Shown here one piece after another: positions 43,149 through 52,497 of a stretch of DNA of 64,000 nt. Position 1 is the first letter of the stretch, and the number at the start of each line of letters is the position of its first letter. The DNA comes from Oligoflexia bacterium (GTDB taxonomy: Bacteria; Bdellovibrionota; UBA1018), in NCBI GenBank assembly GCA_023701205.1, contig JAMPXJ010000026.1, positions 1 to 64,000 on the forward strand, read 5' to 3'. The translations under genes were made by a program, and so were the position numbers. The notes below the pieces were generated by a model. The model made no database searches and was not told where the DNA came from. It saw only the letters and a list, made by a program, of their open reading frames with translations.

Positions 43149-43562
43149 TTAGACAACCGAAATCAGGATCTCGACATTACTGACGGAACCGATCCGTCCC
43201 GACTTTCCCGCGAGCTCCCCCACCGCCACGGAGTCGCCGGGACGGGCCTTCCGCAATCCCTGGAGCAAGGCGAGAGCCGCGGGCAGCTCGAGCGCGACGG
43301 TCGCCACCCACACCCCGGGCTCGGGGTGAGCCAGAAGCAGGCGACTCTCCTGCTCGCGCCGTTTCCAGAAGATCAGCCATTCTTGAGGCAGCTCCAGCCG
43401 CAGCTCGGAGTGTTCGCCTTCGAACGCCTCTCCAAGCGCGTGAACGAGCTCGGGAAGGCTCGCGAAGGCGACGGAAACCCTGAGAAGGGATCCGGCTTTC
43501 GGGTGCGCCTCCACAGGCTCCAGCCGTGCGACAGGACCGCTTTTCCAGTTCAGCCTGGGCAT
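43149..43562 (-). CDS. Unknown cytoplasmic protein in the prepilin operon
   Basis: The 137-residue product is soluble, with alternating strands and helices (LLRVSVAFASLPELVHALGE, ELRLELPQEWLIFWKRREQE, VWVATVALELPAALALLQGL) and no membrane or catalytic motif. It ends with a beta-strand IGSVSNVEILISVV. It follows the HAMP protein after six bases and is the last gene of the minus-strand operon that starts with the giant prepilin-like protein. The family is not recognised. Confidence 0.65.
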   Translation of the reverse strand: MPRLNWKSGPVARLEPVEAHPKAGSLLRVSVAFASLPELVHALGEAFEGEHSELRLELPQEWLIFWKRREQESRLLLAHPEPGVWVATVALELPAALALLQGLRKARPGDSVAVGELAGKSGRIGSVSNVEILISVV

Positions 43563-43568
43563 GGTCGA

Positions 43569-44126
43569 TCAGATCGAAGGCTCGCCCGGAGCCTTGTCTT
43601 CCTCCGACGTCGGGCGGGGGCCGCCTTCCGCGCGGAGCTTCTCCGTCAGGCGGTTGATATCCTCGGCGACGTCAGAGAGAAAGTCATGTTTGCGCAGCTT
43701 CACCGTGCCGTCGTAGTCGCCCTGGAGCAGGCGCCGGATCTGCCGCTGGATGACGAACACCGGGCCGGCGACCTTGTGCGAAAGCAGGACCCCCATGACG
43801 AGCAGATAAACAAAGAGCAAGATGGCGTAAACCACGAACGCCAGCGAGGAGTTTCGCTCAAGCTCGCTGAGGGCGCCCAGCAAAAACCCCTTCTGATCCG
43901 TTTCGACGATCTGGATCGCCTCGACGATCTTGGTCGACATGATCCGATGCGCGAGATAGAGCGCGGCGGTATTGATCAGGCCCACGACGGCGAAAAAACC
44001 GGTCAGCCCCAGCTGCAGGGGACGGTTGATCAAATAGCGCCGCCGCATCAGAAACAAGCTTTTCTTCGGAGCGGATTCAACCGCCTCGGTGATACTCTCG
44101 CCGCTCTTGCCTTCCATCGGTTCCAT
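43569..44126 (-). CDS. Two-helix membrane protein with HAMP domain
   Basis: The 185-residue product has two membrane segments (LQLGLTGFFAVVGLINTAAL and VVYAILLFVYLLVMGVLLSH) bracketing a short exported region. A cytoplasmic HAMP domain follows (KVAGPVFVIQRQIRRLLQGD, LRKHDFLSDVAEDINRLTEK). There is no kinase, cyclase or methyl-accepting output, so it may transmit a signal to a partner. The ATG at 44126 has AGGAGG eight bases upstream; longer frames are spurious. It is in the prepilin-like operon. Confidence 0.85.
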   Translation of the reverse strand: MEPMEGKSGESITEAVESAPKKSLFLMRRRYLINRPLQLGLTGFFAVVGLINTAALYLAHRIMSTKIVEAIQIVETDQKGFLLGALSELERNSSLAFVVYAILLFVYLLVMGVLLSHKVAGPVFVIQRQIRRLLQGDYDGTVKLRKHDFLSDVAEDINRLTEKLRAEGGPRPTSEEDKAPGEPSI

Positions 44127-44142
44127 CCTGCCTCCTGTTGAC

Positions 44143-44811
44143 TCAGTTCCCGAAGGTCGTGGCGGATACCACGAACTCCGTCCGATCCGTCGCCTCGTTG
44201 TGAGACTCAATCCTGTTATTGAAGAGCGATACGACCCCCAAGGTAACCCGAAACCCCTTTGCAGTCGAGGTGCAGGGGGCACCGCCCGGCACGGAAAAAT
44301 CCGGACTCACCGTCGTCCCCCCACAGAGCGGGACGAACCGGGCGAAGACCTGGAAATTGCATCGCGCGTCCAGGCTGGTCACGGAGGGCGGGCAGCGGCC
44401 TCCCGCGCGGTTATAAAAAACCTTCCCCGCCGTCCTGCCTCCCGCCACGGGTTGCATGGAAGCCGGTGGATCGATCCAAGCGCCGGTGAATGTCAGGATC
44501 GGCGCGGGCGGATAAACGAAGAAGTCATAGCTCGCCATCTCGCTGCACGAAGCGGGAGTGGCCGAGAGGCAGTCGCGCAGCGGCCCGTTGATGGTGAAAC
44601 GCGAGTTGCGCAACGTCATCGGCAGCTGCACGAGCTCCGACAGATCGCTGAGCAGCTGCCGCTTCGCGATCGTCGACTGAGCCAGGAGCTGCCCGTTCTG
44701 CTGGACGAGGAAAAGACCGCTCAGTAGCTCCTGCGTCGAAAACAACACGAGCATGAGGATCAGAACCAGCAGGACCGCGATCGATCCTCTTTCGCTCTCG
44801 CGCTCACTCAC
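44143..44811 (-). CDS. Membrane-anchored PilX/PulK-like minor pseudopilin candidate
   Basis: The 222-residue protein starts with SERGSIAVLLVLILMLVLFS, a hydrophobic N-terminal helix after a Gly, as in PilX/GspK-type minor pilins. The usual Glu at position +5 is absent, also a feature of GspK. The rest is a soluble Cys-containing domain (DCLSATPASC, GGRCPPSV, DARCNFQV, VPLCGG). It overlaps the giant prepilin-like gene by eight bases. Role in a pilus or secretion tip is inferred. Confidence 0.62.
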   Translation of the reverse strand: MSERESERGSIAVLLVLILMLVLFSTQELLSGLFLVQQNGQLLAQSTIAKRQLLSDLSELVQLPMTLRNSRFTINGPLRDCLSATPASCSEMASYDFFVYPPAPILTFTGAWIDPPASMQPVAGGRTAGKVFYNRAGGRCPPSVTSLDARCNFQVFARFVPLCGGTTVSPDFSVPGGAPCTSTAKGFRVTLGVVSLFNNRIESHNEATDRTEFVVSATTFGN

Positions 44812-47701
44812 TGGGCGAGCTCCCCGGGCCGAAGGGGGTCCAACGCCCGTAGGTGCAGACCGCGAGGTATTCGATTTGGCCCCAGATGGCCAGATCGGTG
44901 GCTGCTTTTTCGACGATCGACATCAACCCCCCCGTAATCTGGTAACCCAAGAACTGGGCGGAAAGGATCTTGGTCTCGCTCATACTTGAGCCACCAGTAC
45001 AGAACTCCCCAGTCCGATCGGTGTAGGGCTTGGTGATCTGCATGGTGCCGCCACCTGGATTCGGATCCGTCCAGGACCAGGTGACCGAGGGATTCGAGCT
45101 GGATCGAGCCACCAGGAATAGCGTGGGTGCGTTCCTCGAATTGAAATCCGGATAGGGTCCCCCATTGTAGGGAAAAAGGTACGACTGGAATCTCAGATTA
45201 TCGAACCGGTAAAACACCGGATAAGCCGAGGGATCCGTCTTTCGCCGGATTTCCCGGTTACGCTCGACCGAAAAGAAATTGTCCTGAATGCTGGAATAGG
45301 GAGTAGCCGCGGGGACGGAGTTCGCATTCATTGGGATTCCGCTCGTGGTGCCCCAGTAGTCATAACACCGCAGCTTCTTTTGCTTGCCTACTGTCCATAA
45401 CCCCTCGTCGTTCGCCGGATTGCCGGGACCCCAGGGACTACCGGTCATGAGATGCTCCACCGTCACCGTATGCTGCGCTGGGAATTGCGGATGGGCTGTC
45501 AAGTTCGCCTGGCAGGAGCGATGCTGCATTTTTGCGGTGGGGATGATCGCTCGGGTGCTCGACTGAGGAGTGTCCCCTTCGGCAATCACGTTCGAGCTGT
45601 CGGGCCTGATGAGCAAATCCCCGGCGAAACCCGGAGGCAACGTGCAGGTTTGATATACCGGATCCGTACCCGTTCCGGCCGCAAAAGTCGCCGAACACAC
45701 CTCTGAGCCACCTGCCAGGGGTACCACTTTGACCTTAACATCCTCAATAGGAGGGAAATCCGCCCGAAGCTGGATCGTGTTCGTAAAAGGCCGCGGCTGA
45801 CTCGCGACCTGCTCGGCGGTGGGCAAATTGAACCAGAGCGACTCTTTCTTGTGAAAACCGATATTGGGCATCCCCAACACCTGAACGTAGCGGGAAGCCT
45901 GATAGCTCCCCATCATGCATGCAGGGTCGGAGAATGATCCGTTCAAGGTAGCGACCAGATTATTGGCTCCCGTCGCCGGACCTGAACGCACTCCACTCGC
46001 GGTGAGCGTCGCGGAACAGGTGCGCCGATTCCCCGCCAAGCTGCAGTCCATCGGCGTGGAAGCGTTTCCCGAAAGCAGCGAGTTCCCGGCAATATTGGGA
46101 TAGGTCCAGCCGACCGAAACGCTCTCCCTGCAACACGAATCCGTGACATAAGTAGCCGCCAAATCCCCAGTGCTTGCGAGCCGGATATTGGCCGGGGAAC
46201 TCTCGATATTCCACGTAGGGCTGAAATCAGAGAGAAAGACATCGCGGGAGCTGGAAGCTACGGGCGCACTTAAGGCGTTCTTGGCGCCAAAATTGACCGT
46301 ATAAGAAGCGGGAAGCCAGCTCCTCTGAAATTCGAGATTCATGGACCGGGTCAAAGGATGCGAGCTGGCAAGCGCTTCCGTGATTAGCGGCACGGGACTA
46401 GGCCCGCTGCTGGAGCGAATTTCGCTCGAGACCTCCTCTAGCCCCTCGTCATCCGCGGCGATCGCTTGCAGATTGAGATTCCCGCTCCCCGTGCAGTCGC
46501 GCTCAAGCGAAGAGGGCAGCGCGGTGACCGGCAGTATCTGCGGAACCGGCAAGACCCGGACCGTGGCATAGTTCGTCGACTCGACCGTGCCTACTCCGGA
46601 AGTCCCCGCGACGCGGAACTGGTAGAAACCCGATTTGAAAGTAGGCGCCACCGGGTTATTGCTGCCATCCAGCGTATAGCCGCCAGAGATCGGCCAGTTC
46701 AGGCTGGTGCCTCCGTGAGAGCCGAAGACGAGAACCTGATCGCGCACGCCCGGCGTTGGCACGATCGGCGGAAAGGTCCCTACCGGAGTCCAAGTGGAAA
46801 TAGCGAGGAGCTCCGGCGGCACCGACGTCGGAGCCTTGCCGTAAGCGTCCGGTCCGGTCAGCGCGCGCATCTCCAGATGGAGCTCGGAGATCCCGTCGGG
46901 TACGCTCACGAGTACCTCGAAGCGAAGGCCCTGGGTCGTCTGCCCGGGCAGCGACAGGAACTTTTGCACCTCCACTACCCCGATCCCGTTGGGAGCTAAC
47001 GCGTTGCTGTTTTGGTCCAGGACCCGCGAAAGCTGCAAGCCCTTCTGAAGGCTCAGGAAAATCTCGCCCTCGCGCGTGGCCAAGATCCCTCGTCTCGGAT
47101 GATCCGGGCGCAGGCCCACGGCGAAGCGCACGATCATGGAGGTCGCCTTGTTGCAGGCAGTATCGAAATTCGTGCAGAAGGGCTCCGACCAGACCCGTGC
47201 GATCAGCGGGCAGGCCTCGGCGTTCGCGCCGCTGGCTCCGACGCAGCGTCGGCCCGTCGCCGAGTAATAGATATTCTCTCCGGCCAGCGCCTCATCCGGC
47301 GACGTCGAGTTGGCCGCCGCGAGGTAAAAGAAGTTCCCGCGCGCGGTATCATCCATCGTGGTTCTGTCGCAGCCGCTGACGGAGGTCACGTCCGGGAGGC
47401 ATTTGGAGAACATCTCGAAATGGGGGAAGCTCGAGGTCCCTCCGGGGACCTGCGGCGGCACCCCATCCGCACCCTCCGCGAAGGTCAGGGTCGCCGAATT
47501 CTGAAGCACCGCGCTTTGAGGCGTGCTCACCTTGATCCGGGTGACGATCTCATCGCGAGCCAAGGACATCTGCTGAGCGATCTGGCTGGCGCTCATCATG
47601 CTCATCACGCTCAATGAGCCGAAGATGACGATGCTCATGATCGCCAGGGAAATCAGAGTCTCGACCAGACTCATCCCGATTTTATCTTTTATTTTCCACA
47701 C
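44804..47701 (-). CDS. Giant prepilin-like surface protein
   Basis: The 965-residue product begins with a type IV prepilin signal: KDKIG-MSLVETLISLAIMS, cleavage after Gly9, Glu at +5 (residue 14) and a hydrophobic helix. Normal pilins are 150-200 residues. Here a passenger of about 900 residues follows, with Cys pairs (CSLAGNRRTC, TDSCCRESVSV), Ig-like or beta-sandwich segments (SGFYQFRVAGTSGVG, ASYTVNFGAKNA) and a C-terminal region ending SEFCTGGSSMSETK-type and KAATDLAIWGQIEYLAVCTY. It is likely a tip adhesin or pseudopilin assembled by the type IV pilus machinery encoded elsewhere. It heads the operon. Confidence 0.78.
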   Translation of the reverse strand: MWKIKDKIGMSLVETLISLAIMSIVIFGSLSVMSMMSASQIAQQMSLARDEIVTRIKVSTPQSAVLQNSATLTFAEGADGVPPQVPGGTSSFPHFEMFSKCLPDVTSVSGCDRTTMDDTARGNFFYLAAANSTSPDEALAGENIYYSATGRRCVGASGANAEACPLIARVWSEPFCTNFDTACNKATSMIVRFAVGLRPDHPRRGILATREGEIFLSLQKGLQLSRVLDQNSNALAPNGIGVVEVQKFLSLPGQTTQGLRFEVLVSVPDGISELHLEMRALTGPDAYGKAPTSVPPELLAISTWTPVGTFPPIVPTPGVRDQVLVFGSHGGTSLNWPISGGYTLDGSNNPVAPTFKSGFYQFRVAGTSGVGTVESTNYATVRVLPVPQILPVTALPSSLERDCTGSGNLNLQAIAADDEGLEEVSSEIRSSSGPSPVPLITEALASSHPLTRSMNLEFQRSWLPASYTVNFGAKNALSAPVASSSRDVFLSDFSPTWNIESSPANIRLASTGDLAATYVTDSCCRESVSVGWTYPNIAGNSLLSGNASTPMDCSLAGNRRTCSATLTASGVRSGPATGANNLVATLNGSFSDPACMMGSYQASRYVQVLGMPNIGFHKKESLWFNLPTAEQVASQPRPFTNTIQLRADFPPIEDVKVKVVPLAGGSEVCSATFAAGTGTDPVYQTCTLPPGFAGDLLIRPDSSNVIAEGDTPQSSTRAIIPTAKMQHRSCQANLTAHPQFPAQHTVTVEHLMTGSPWGPGNPANDEGLWTVGKQKKLRCYDYWGTTSGIPMNANSVPAATPYSSIQDNFFSVERNREIRRKTDPSAYPVFYRFDNLRFQSYLFPYNGGPYPDFNSRNAPTLFLVARSSSNPSVTWSWTDPNPGGGTMQITKPYTDRTGEFCTGGSSMSETKILSAQFLGYQITGGLMSIVEKAATDLAIWGQIEYLAVCTYGRWTPFGPGSSPSE

Positions 47702-47918
47702 CCTACGTCCCTCTAGCCCACGTACATGATCTTGGTGTGAAATTTCAAAGGAGCAAGCAGCCGATCATGAATGGTTCACTCCTATTCTTAAGGAAATTTC
47801 AGACTCAGACAACTGTGTCAATACAACCCGAGGGCCATCCGGAGGGCTGCAACAAAAAAACCCTGACTTTCCAACACGTTCATTGCTTTTGACCCGTCCC
47901 ATCGATAAAAATGGACCC

Positions 47919-48890
47919 ATGACCCACCCGATTCTTGTTACGGGCGCGGCCGGATTCATCGGAACGCGCTTCGTGGTTGCCTGCCAGCGACGGGGAATAC
48001 CCGTGATCTCCGCCGACCGGGAGCGCCACTTCCTGGAGCGCGAAGAGCATGGGGGGACCCATTACGGTCGGATCATCGCCCGCGAAAGCCTCTTCGAATG
48101 GCTCGCGACCGAGAAGCCCGCGCTTCGGGCCATCGTGCATCTGGGCGCTTGTGCGAACACTCTGGAGTCGGATGAGAACTTTTTCCGGAAATGGAATCTG
48201 GAATACTCGCAAAAGCTCTGGGAGCACGCGACGCGCGAACGGCTGCCGTTCGTCTACGCGAGCAGCGCGGCGACCTACGGCGACGGGGAGGAAGGCTATT
48301 CCGATGACGAGGGGGCGCTCCCGCGCCTGAAACCACTGAACGCCTATGGCCGCTCCAAGCATCTCTTCGACCTCTGGGCGCTGGAGCAGGAGCGCGCCGG
48401 AAATCGCCCGCCCTCCTGGTCGGGCTTCAAGTTCTTCAATGTCTACGGCCCTGGCGAACGCCACAAAGGCAAGATGGCCAGCGTCGTGCTGCACAGCTTC
48501 GATCAGATTCGCGAACGTGGCGAGACCCGGCTGTTCCGGAGTCATCGCGCGGGAATCGCCGACGGGCATCAGAAGCGCGACTTCATCTTCGTCGACGATG
48601 TCGTGGCCGTCCTCGAATATGCGCTCGCCAAGCCGATCTCCCGCGGTATCTTCAACCTGGGCACCGGGCAGGCCCGCACCTATCTCGACCTGGCCCGGGC
48701 GGTTTTCCGGGCGCTAGGAAAGCCCGAGAAGATCGAGTTCATCGATACGCCCCTGGAGCTGAGGGAGAAATATCAGTATTTCACCCAGGCCCGGATGGAG
48801 CGCCTGCGCGGCGAAGGCTACGCCCGCCCCTTTACCCCGCTCGAACAAGGGGTCGAAGCTTATGTCCGGGAGCTGTCAGGGCGGAAATGA
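47919..48890 (+). CDS. hldD: ADP-L-glycero-D-manno-heptose-6-epimerase
   Basis: HldD epimerises ADP-D,D-heptose to the L,D form for the LPS inner core. The NAD(P) motif VTGAAGFIGTRF opens the protein, and SSAATYGDGEEGY plus the catalytic Y-x-x-x-K in NAYGRSKHLFD follow. FKFFNVYGPGERHKGKMASV and KRDFIFVDDVVAV are typical of HldD. The start is taken at MTHPILVTG (47919). It overlaps the ABC ATPase gene by four bases. Confidence 0.94.
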   Translation: MTHPILVTGAAGFIGTRFVVACQRRGIPVISADRERHFLEREEHGGTHYGRIIARESLFEWLATEKPALRAIVHLGACANTLESDENFFRKWNLEYSQKLWEHATRERLPFVYASSAATYGDGEEGYSDDEGALPRLKPLNAYGRSKHLFDLWALEQERAGNRPPSWSGFKFFNVYGPGERHKGKMASVVLHSFDQIRERGETRLFRSHRAGIADGHQKRDFIFVDDVVAVLEYALAKPISRGIFNLGTGQARTYLDLARAVFRALGKPEKIEFIDTPLELREKYQYFTQARMERLRGEGYARPFTPLEQGVEAYVRELSGRK

Positions 48891-49579
48891 TCCGAACCCG
48901 CGCGCTCAGCCGCAGCTTCGGCGAAAAGAAAGTGCTCGCAGGCACGACGCTGGAGATCGTGCGCGGCGAGCGCGTGGCGCTCCTGGGTCCGAACGGCTCG
49001 GGCAAAACCACGCTGCTGAGGGTCCTGGCGGGTCTCCTCATGCCCAGCTCGGGTGATGCCTGGATCGATGGGATCTCCGTGGCGCGCGAGCCGCTGCGCG
49101 CGAAGGCGCGCCTGGGCTATGTCCCGGCCTCAGAGAGCGGATTTTTCCCCCGTTTCACGGGTCGCGAGAATCTTCTCTTTTTCGCGGGGCTGCGCGGCCT
49201 GCCTCCCCGGGAGTCCCTGCGACAGCTTGAGCGCCTTCGCGCCCTCAAGCCGCTCGAATCCGCGCTCGAAACGCCGTTCCAGTTCGCGTCGAGCGGAATG
49301 AAGCAGGCACTCTGCCTCGCGCGCGCCCTGCTTGGCGATCCTCCGGTGCTTCTGCTCGATGAGCCCACGCGGAGCCTGGATCCCGAGGCGGCCCTGGAGC
49401 TCCACGCCTTCCTCGCGACGGGTTTGGCGGACAAGACCGCGCTCTTCGTGACCCACTCGACCGAAGAGGCCTCCCGCTGCGCGACGCGCGTCGTGCGCCT
49501 TTCTGATCTGCAGCTGGATCGATCGCAAGCGTCTGCCCCACCCCCAGCCTTCGAATCGCCTCAGGGAGTCCTGGCATGA
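48887..49579 (+). CDS. ABC-2 type exporter ATPase (CcmA-like)
   Basis: The 230-residue ATPase has Walker A GPNGSGKTTLLRVLAG, the signature region FASSGMKQALCLARALLG (normally LSGGxxQ, here SSGMKQ as in CcmA-like proteins), Walker B VLLLDEPTRSLDPEAA and the switch His LFVTHSTEEA. It pairs with the permease gene that overlaps its end. Location after hldD suggests envelope polysaccharide or lipid export, but haem or drug export, or a role for the neighbouring peptide cluster, cannot be excluded. Confidence 0.88.
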   Translation: MIRTRALSRSFGEKKVLAGTTLEIVRGERVALLGPNGSGKTTLLRVLAGLLMPSSGDAWIDGISVAREPLRAKARLGYVPASESGFFPRFTGRENLLFFAGLRGLPPRESLRQLERLRALKPLESALETPFQFASSGMKQALCLARALLGDPPVLLLDEPTRSLDPEAALELHAFLATGLADKTALFVTHSTEEASRCATRVVRLSDLQLDRSQASAPPPAFESPQGVLA

Positions 49580-50370
49580 CCGGTGCGTATTCCTTCCTGC
49601 TTCGGCGCGAGCTGCGCGACCGTTACCCCACGCGGCTCGCGATCGCGGGCGAGCTCCTCGGCCTGGGGGCGAGCCTCCTCGTTTATGCTTACACCGCTCG
49701 TGCCTTCGCGCCACGATTCCAGGGCGGCGACTACTTCAGCTATCTCCTGATCGGCGAGGCGACACTCTTCGCGCCGCTCGCGCTTTTCAATGGCCTTGCC
49801 CGTTCCGTCCGCCTCTCGGCCCAGACGGGCACGCTCGAGGCGATGCTCGCGCAGCCCGTCGCGCCCTGGCGCATCCTGCTCGTGCTCGGAGGGGCGCTGC
49901 TGCCGATTGAGCTCGCGCGCGCCCTGCTCACGCTGGGCCTGGGTGCCCTGCTTTTCGGCTTCGCGCTCGCGCCTTCGGCCTGGGGCACGCTACTCTCGCT
50001 TCAGCTCCTGGCACTTCCGGCTTTCTTCGGGCTGGGCCTGCTCGCCTCCTCGGCGCTTTTGCGTTTCGGGCGCGGTGAGGCGATGCTGGGCTATCTCGGA
50101 GCGGCGGCCGCGATCGTGGCCGGAGCTTACTTTCCCACGGACGTGCTTCCCGCCCAGCTCAAGGAGCTCGCGGCCTGGCTTTCGCCGTTTTCGCTGCTCC
50201 TGGAAACCACGCGCGCCGCCGCGACCGGCGGGTTCGAGCCCGGCACGCTCCTTCGGCCCGGTGCGGCCCTGCTTGCCTGGGGCGTCCTCACCTTGCCGGC
50301 GGGCCTGCTCGCGGTGAAGCTGGCCTTCGCGCGGGCGCGCAGGGTGGGCGCTCCGTTTCTGATTACCTAG
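49576..50370 (+). CDS. ABC-2 type transporter permease
   Basis: The 264-residue permease has six hydrophobic segments in the ABC-2/CcmB arrangement, with the cytoplasmic loop SAQTGTLEAMLAQPVAPWRI between helices 2 and 3 that contacts the ATPase. It overlaps the ATPase gene by four bases, completing a half-transporter pair. It converges on the outer-membrane-protein gene of the radical SAM operon 212 bases away, with nothing recognisable in between. Confidence 0.86.
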   Translation: MTGAYSFLLRRELRDRYPTRLAIAGELLGLGASLLVYAYTARAFAPRFQGGDYFSYLLIGEATLFAPLALFNGLARSVRLSAQTGTLEAMLAQPVAPWRILLVLGGALLPIELARALLTLGLGALLFGFALAPSAWGTLLSLQLLALPAFFGLGLLASSALLRFGRGEAMLGYLGAAAAIVAGAYFPTDVLPAQLKELAAWLSPFSLLLETTRAAATGGFEPGTLLRPGAALLAWGVLTLPAGLLAVKLAFARARRVGAPFLIT

Positions 50371-50582
50371 CCGATGATGAGCGAAATCGTCTTTTCCACA
50401 GCCCGTCTCGATATCCGATACCCGTCGCCAGAGGCGGGGACATCGAATAAGAAATCAGCAAGCGGGTGCTCGCCCAACCTGTGTCACCTTTTGATCGCTA
50501 TCTCATGGTCGAAGACCGAGTCACCAGAAAGCTGATCGGCGAATGCGGACTGGGCGCGCACTCGAAAGACCCAGGCTCGAAC

Positions 50583-51113
50583 TTAGAAATAATATCGAAC
50601 GCCCAGCCCGCCCTGGAAGAACCCGAACATCCCGGGAATGATCCCCAGCCCCGGCACGGCCTCGAGGAAAACCCCGAGCGGCGGGTTGCCGGGCTTCCAT
50701 TCGATCCCCAGCGGAATGCGCAGCCCGATGCCGGCCGAGGAACCGTCGCGCACGAGCCACTTGCGGTCCCAGCGGTAGCGATTACCGAAGAAAACCTCGC
50801 CCCCCACGCCGAAATACGGCGTCAGCTGCGTCACGAAGCGCGAGCTCGCGCCGAACGCGCCGGGGTAATGCCAGAGATGATCCCCGTAGAACATCATGAA
50901 GCTGTCGAACGAGTACGCAAGCCCCGCATCGAACGCGTGGCGCGAACCTTGCCAGAACTTGGCCGTGATTCCGGTGGGCTCCCCGAAGATGACCCCCACC
51001 CCGATGCCCTGACCGGAGGACGCGGCCCCGGAAGGCGCCGCCAGCGCCGCCGGCGCGGTGAGCGACATGAGACACAAGGCTCCCGAAAAGAAATTCCGAA
51101 TCGCTTTTTTCAT
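50583..51113 (-). CDS. Small outer-membrane beta-barrel-like protein
   Basis: The 176-residue product starts with a signal peptide (KKAIRNFFSGALCLMSLTAP-AALA). Alternating amphipathic strands follow (GIGVGVIFGEPTGITAKFW, RHAFDAGLAYSF, LTPYFGVGGEVFFG, SAGIGLRIPLGIEWK), and it ends in an aromatic-terminated strand GGLGVRYYF, the usual barrel-assembly signal. The ATG at 51113 overlaps the stop of the radical SAM gene (ATGA), so it is co-translated with it. It could be an outer-membrane exit or receptor for the cluster's product, or an unrelated passenger. Confidence 0.75.
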   Translation of the reverse strand: MKKAIRNFFSGALCLMSLTAPAALAAPSGAASSGQGIGVGVIFGEPTGITAKFWQGSRHAFDAGLAYSFDSFMMFYGDHLWHYPGAFGASSRFVTQLTPYFGVGGEVFFGNRYRWDRKWLVRDGSSAGIGLRIPLGIEWKPGNPPLGVFLEAVPGLGIIPGMFGFFQGGLGVRYYF

Positions 51114-52201
51114 AAGCTGGATTCTACCGGCCTCTCCTCCGGATGCAATCGCTCTTCGAAGCCGTCCGCGGAAAAAACCGCGCGCTTGATCCGCGCGAGC
51201 TCCATGAGAAACGGAACCTCGGAGCGGGAATCGCCCGTTTCGGAGGCGGCCATTCCGGGACAATGGTCGCAGAAGGCGCCGTCGCCGCAGGCGGAGTCGA
51301 AGGCGAGATCGCGGTTGCGCAGCCCGCGGATGCGCTCGGCCGTGGGCGAACCCCACAGCTCGGCGAAGCCCGCCTCGCGGAAATTCCCGAGCACCTCGCG
51401 CACCTCCAGGCAGGTCAGCAGATCCCCGTGCGCGGTCACGGCGCACTTGCCTCTGCCGGCATTGCAGACCGGCTCATCCGCAAAGCCCGGGCCGGGCTCC
51501 GCCACGGCTGGTCCCGCAGGGCGCCCCCGGCGCTTGAGCTCGCGGTAATAACGGTAAAGCTGCTCCCGGCTCGCCCTCAGCAAAGTCGGATCGAGCGAGG
51601 AGTCGCTCTTGGGCGTGACCATCGGGTCGAACTGCACGCGCACCCCGCGGGCCTTCGCCCAGTCCTCGAGCTCGAAGCACGAGTCGATGTTCGCCGAGGT
51701 CAGCAGGCAGTTGACGATCACCTCGAGGCCGCGCGCGCGCAGCCGCTCCACGGCGCCGAGGGTACGGGCGTGCGAGCCCTTCCTCCGGGTCATGCGGTCG
51801 TGGATCGCCGGATCGAGGGAATAAAGGCTGATGCTCACCTGGTAAAACCGCATCGCGGCCAGGCGATCGGCGGCGCGGTCATCGATCAGCAGGCCGTTGG
51901 TGATGAGACTCAGGGCGAATCCCCGCGAGGCGCCATATTCGGCAAGCTCCCAGAAATCCGGGTGCAGCATCGCCTCTCCGCCGATGAAGATGAGCACGAG
52001 CGTCCCCGCCTCGGCCAGCTGATCGAGCACCCGCTTCCATTCCTCGCGCGAAAGCGGGACCCGCCCGTCGGCATGATCGTCGTAAGTGGCGAGATAGCAG
52101 TGGCCGCACCGCTCGTTGCAACGATAGGTGAGCTCGATCGTGGCCTGAAAAGGCACCAGCAGCTCGGCCGAACGCGTGCGCAGACGATCCAGGATCGACA
52201 C
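51110..52201 (-). CDS. Radical SAM/SPASM peptide-modifying enzyme
   Basis: The 363-residue enzyme has the radical SAM cluster motif C28-NER-C32-GH-C35, preceded by FQATIELTYR. The GGE-like motif lies in LIFIGGEAMLHPDF, then ITNGLLID and the TIM-barrel strands. A SPASM domain with auxiliary-cluster Cys follows: VCNAGRGKCAVTAHGDLLTC, then SACGDGAFCDHCPG. Such enzymes (PqqE, AlbA, QhpD class) crosslink or rearrange ribosomal peptides using S-adenosylmethionine. A PqqD-like gene lies 14 bases upstream in the same operon, and a precursor-like peptide is encoded in the divergent operon, so this is the likely core maturase. Confidence 0.93.
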   Translation of the reverse strand: MSILDRLRTRSAELLVPFQATIELTYRCNERCGHCYLATYDDHADGRVPLSREEWKRVLDQLAEAGTLVLIFIGGEAMLHPDFWELAEYGASRGFALSLITNGLLIDDRAADRLAAMRFYQVSISLYSLDPAIHDRMTRRKGSHARTLGAVERLRARGLEVIVNCLLTSANIDSCFELEDWAKARGVRVQFDPMVTPKSDSSLDPTLLRASREQLYRYYRELKRRGRPAGPAVAEPGPGFADEPVCNAGRGKCAVTAHGDLLTCLEVREVLGNFREAGFAELWGSPTAERIRGLRNRDLAFDSACGDGAFCDHCPGMAASETGDSRSEVPFLMELARIKRAVFSADGFEERLHPEERPVESSL

Positions 52202-52215
52202 GTTCCGCGCGCCTC

Positions 52216-52497
52216 TCAGCGAAACTCGATCAGGCCGAGCTTTTCGAGCTCGCTGTAAAATTCCGCGGCGTCACCGAAGGCCTCCTCGGCCGGGGTCGCG
52301 AACTCCCCGGAGATTTCAGCGGCGATCTCCGCCAGCGTCCTCTTCCCGTCCGCATTCTCCCAGAGCCGGGTTCCCACCGGGTTCAGCTCGTGCACCCGCC
52401 CCGCGATCGGCTGTACGATCACCGCCCGCCCATCGATCCGGCGCCACGGCGTGTGACTCGATCGGTTCGGAACCCGCGCATCCTTCTTCGTATCCAT
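52216..52497 (-). CDS. PqqD-like RiPP leader-recognition protein
   Basis: The 93-residue protein has the PqqD winged-helix fold signature: WRRIDGRAVIVQPIAGRVHE, LNPVGTRLWENADGKRTLAE, IAAEISGEF and the final FYSELEKLGLIEFR. PqqD-type recognition elements bind the leader of RiPP precursors and present the core to the radical SAM partner; lasso peptide B1 proteins share the fold. The start is the ATG at 52497 (MDTKKDARVP), and longer frames run back through the divergent gene. It is first in the operon PqqD-radical SAM-outer membrane protein and diverges from the kinase-like gene with 61 bases between starts. Confidence 0.92.
   Translation of the reverse strand: MDTKKDARVPNRSSHTPWRRIDGRAVIVQPIAGRVHELNPVGTRLWENADGKRTLAEIAAEISGEFATPAEEAFGDAAEFYSELEKLGLIEFR

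Noticed and set aside
50371..50582. Possible gene or attachment site left of the RiPP cluster
   Set aside because: No coding frame and no repeat matching the sequence near 55200 was found by eye.
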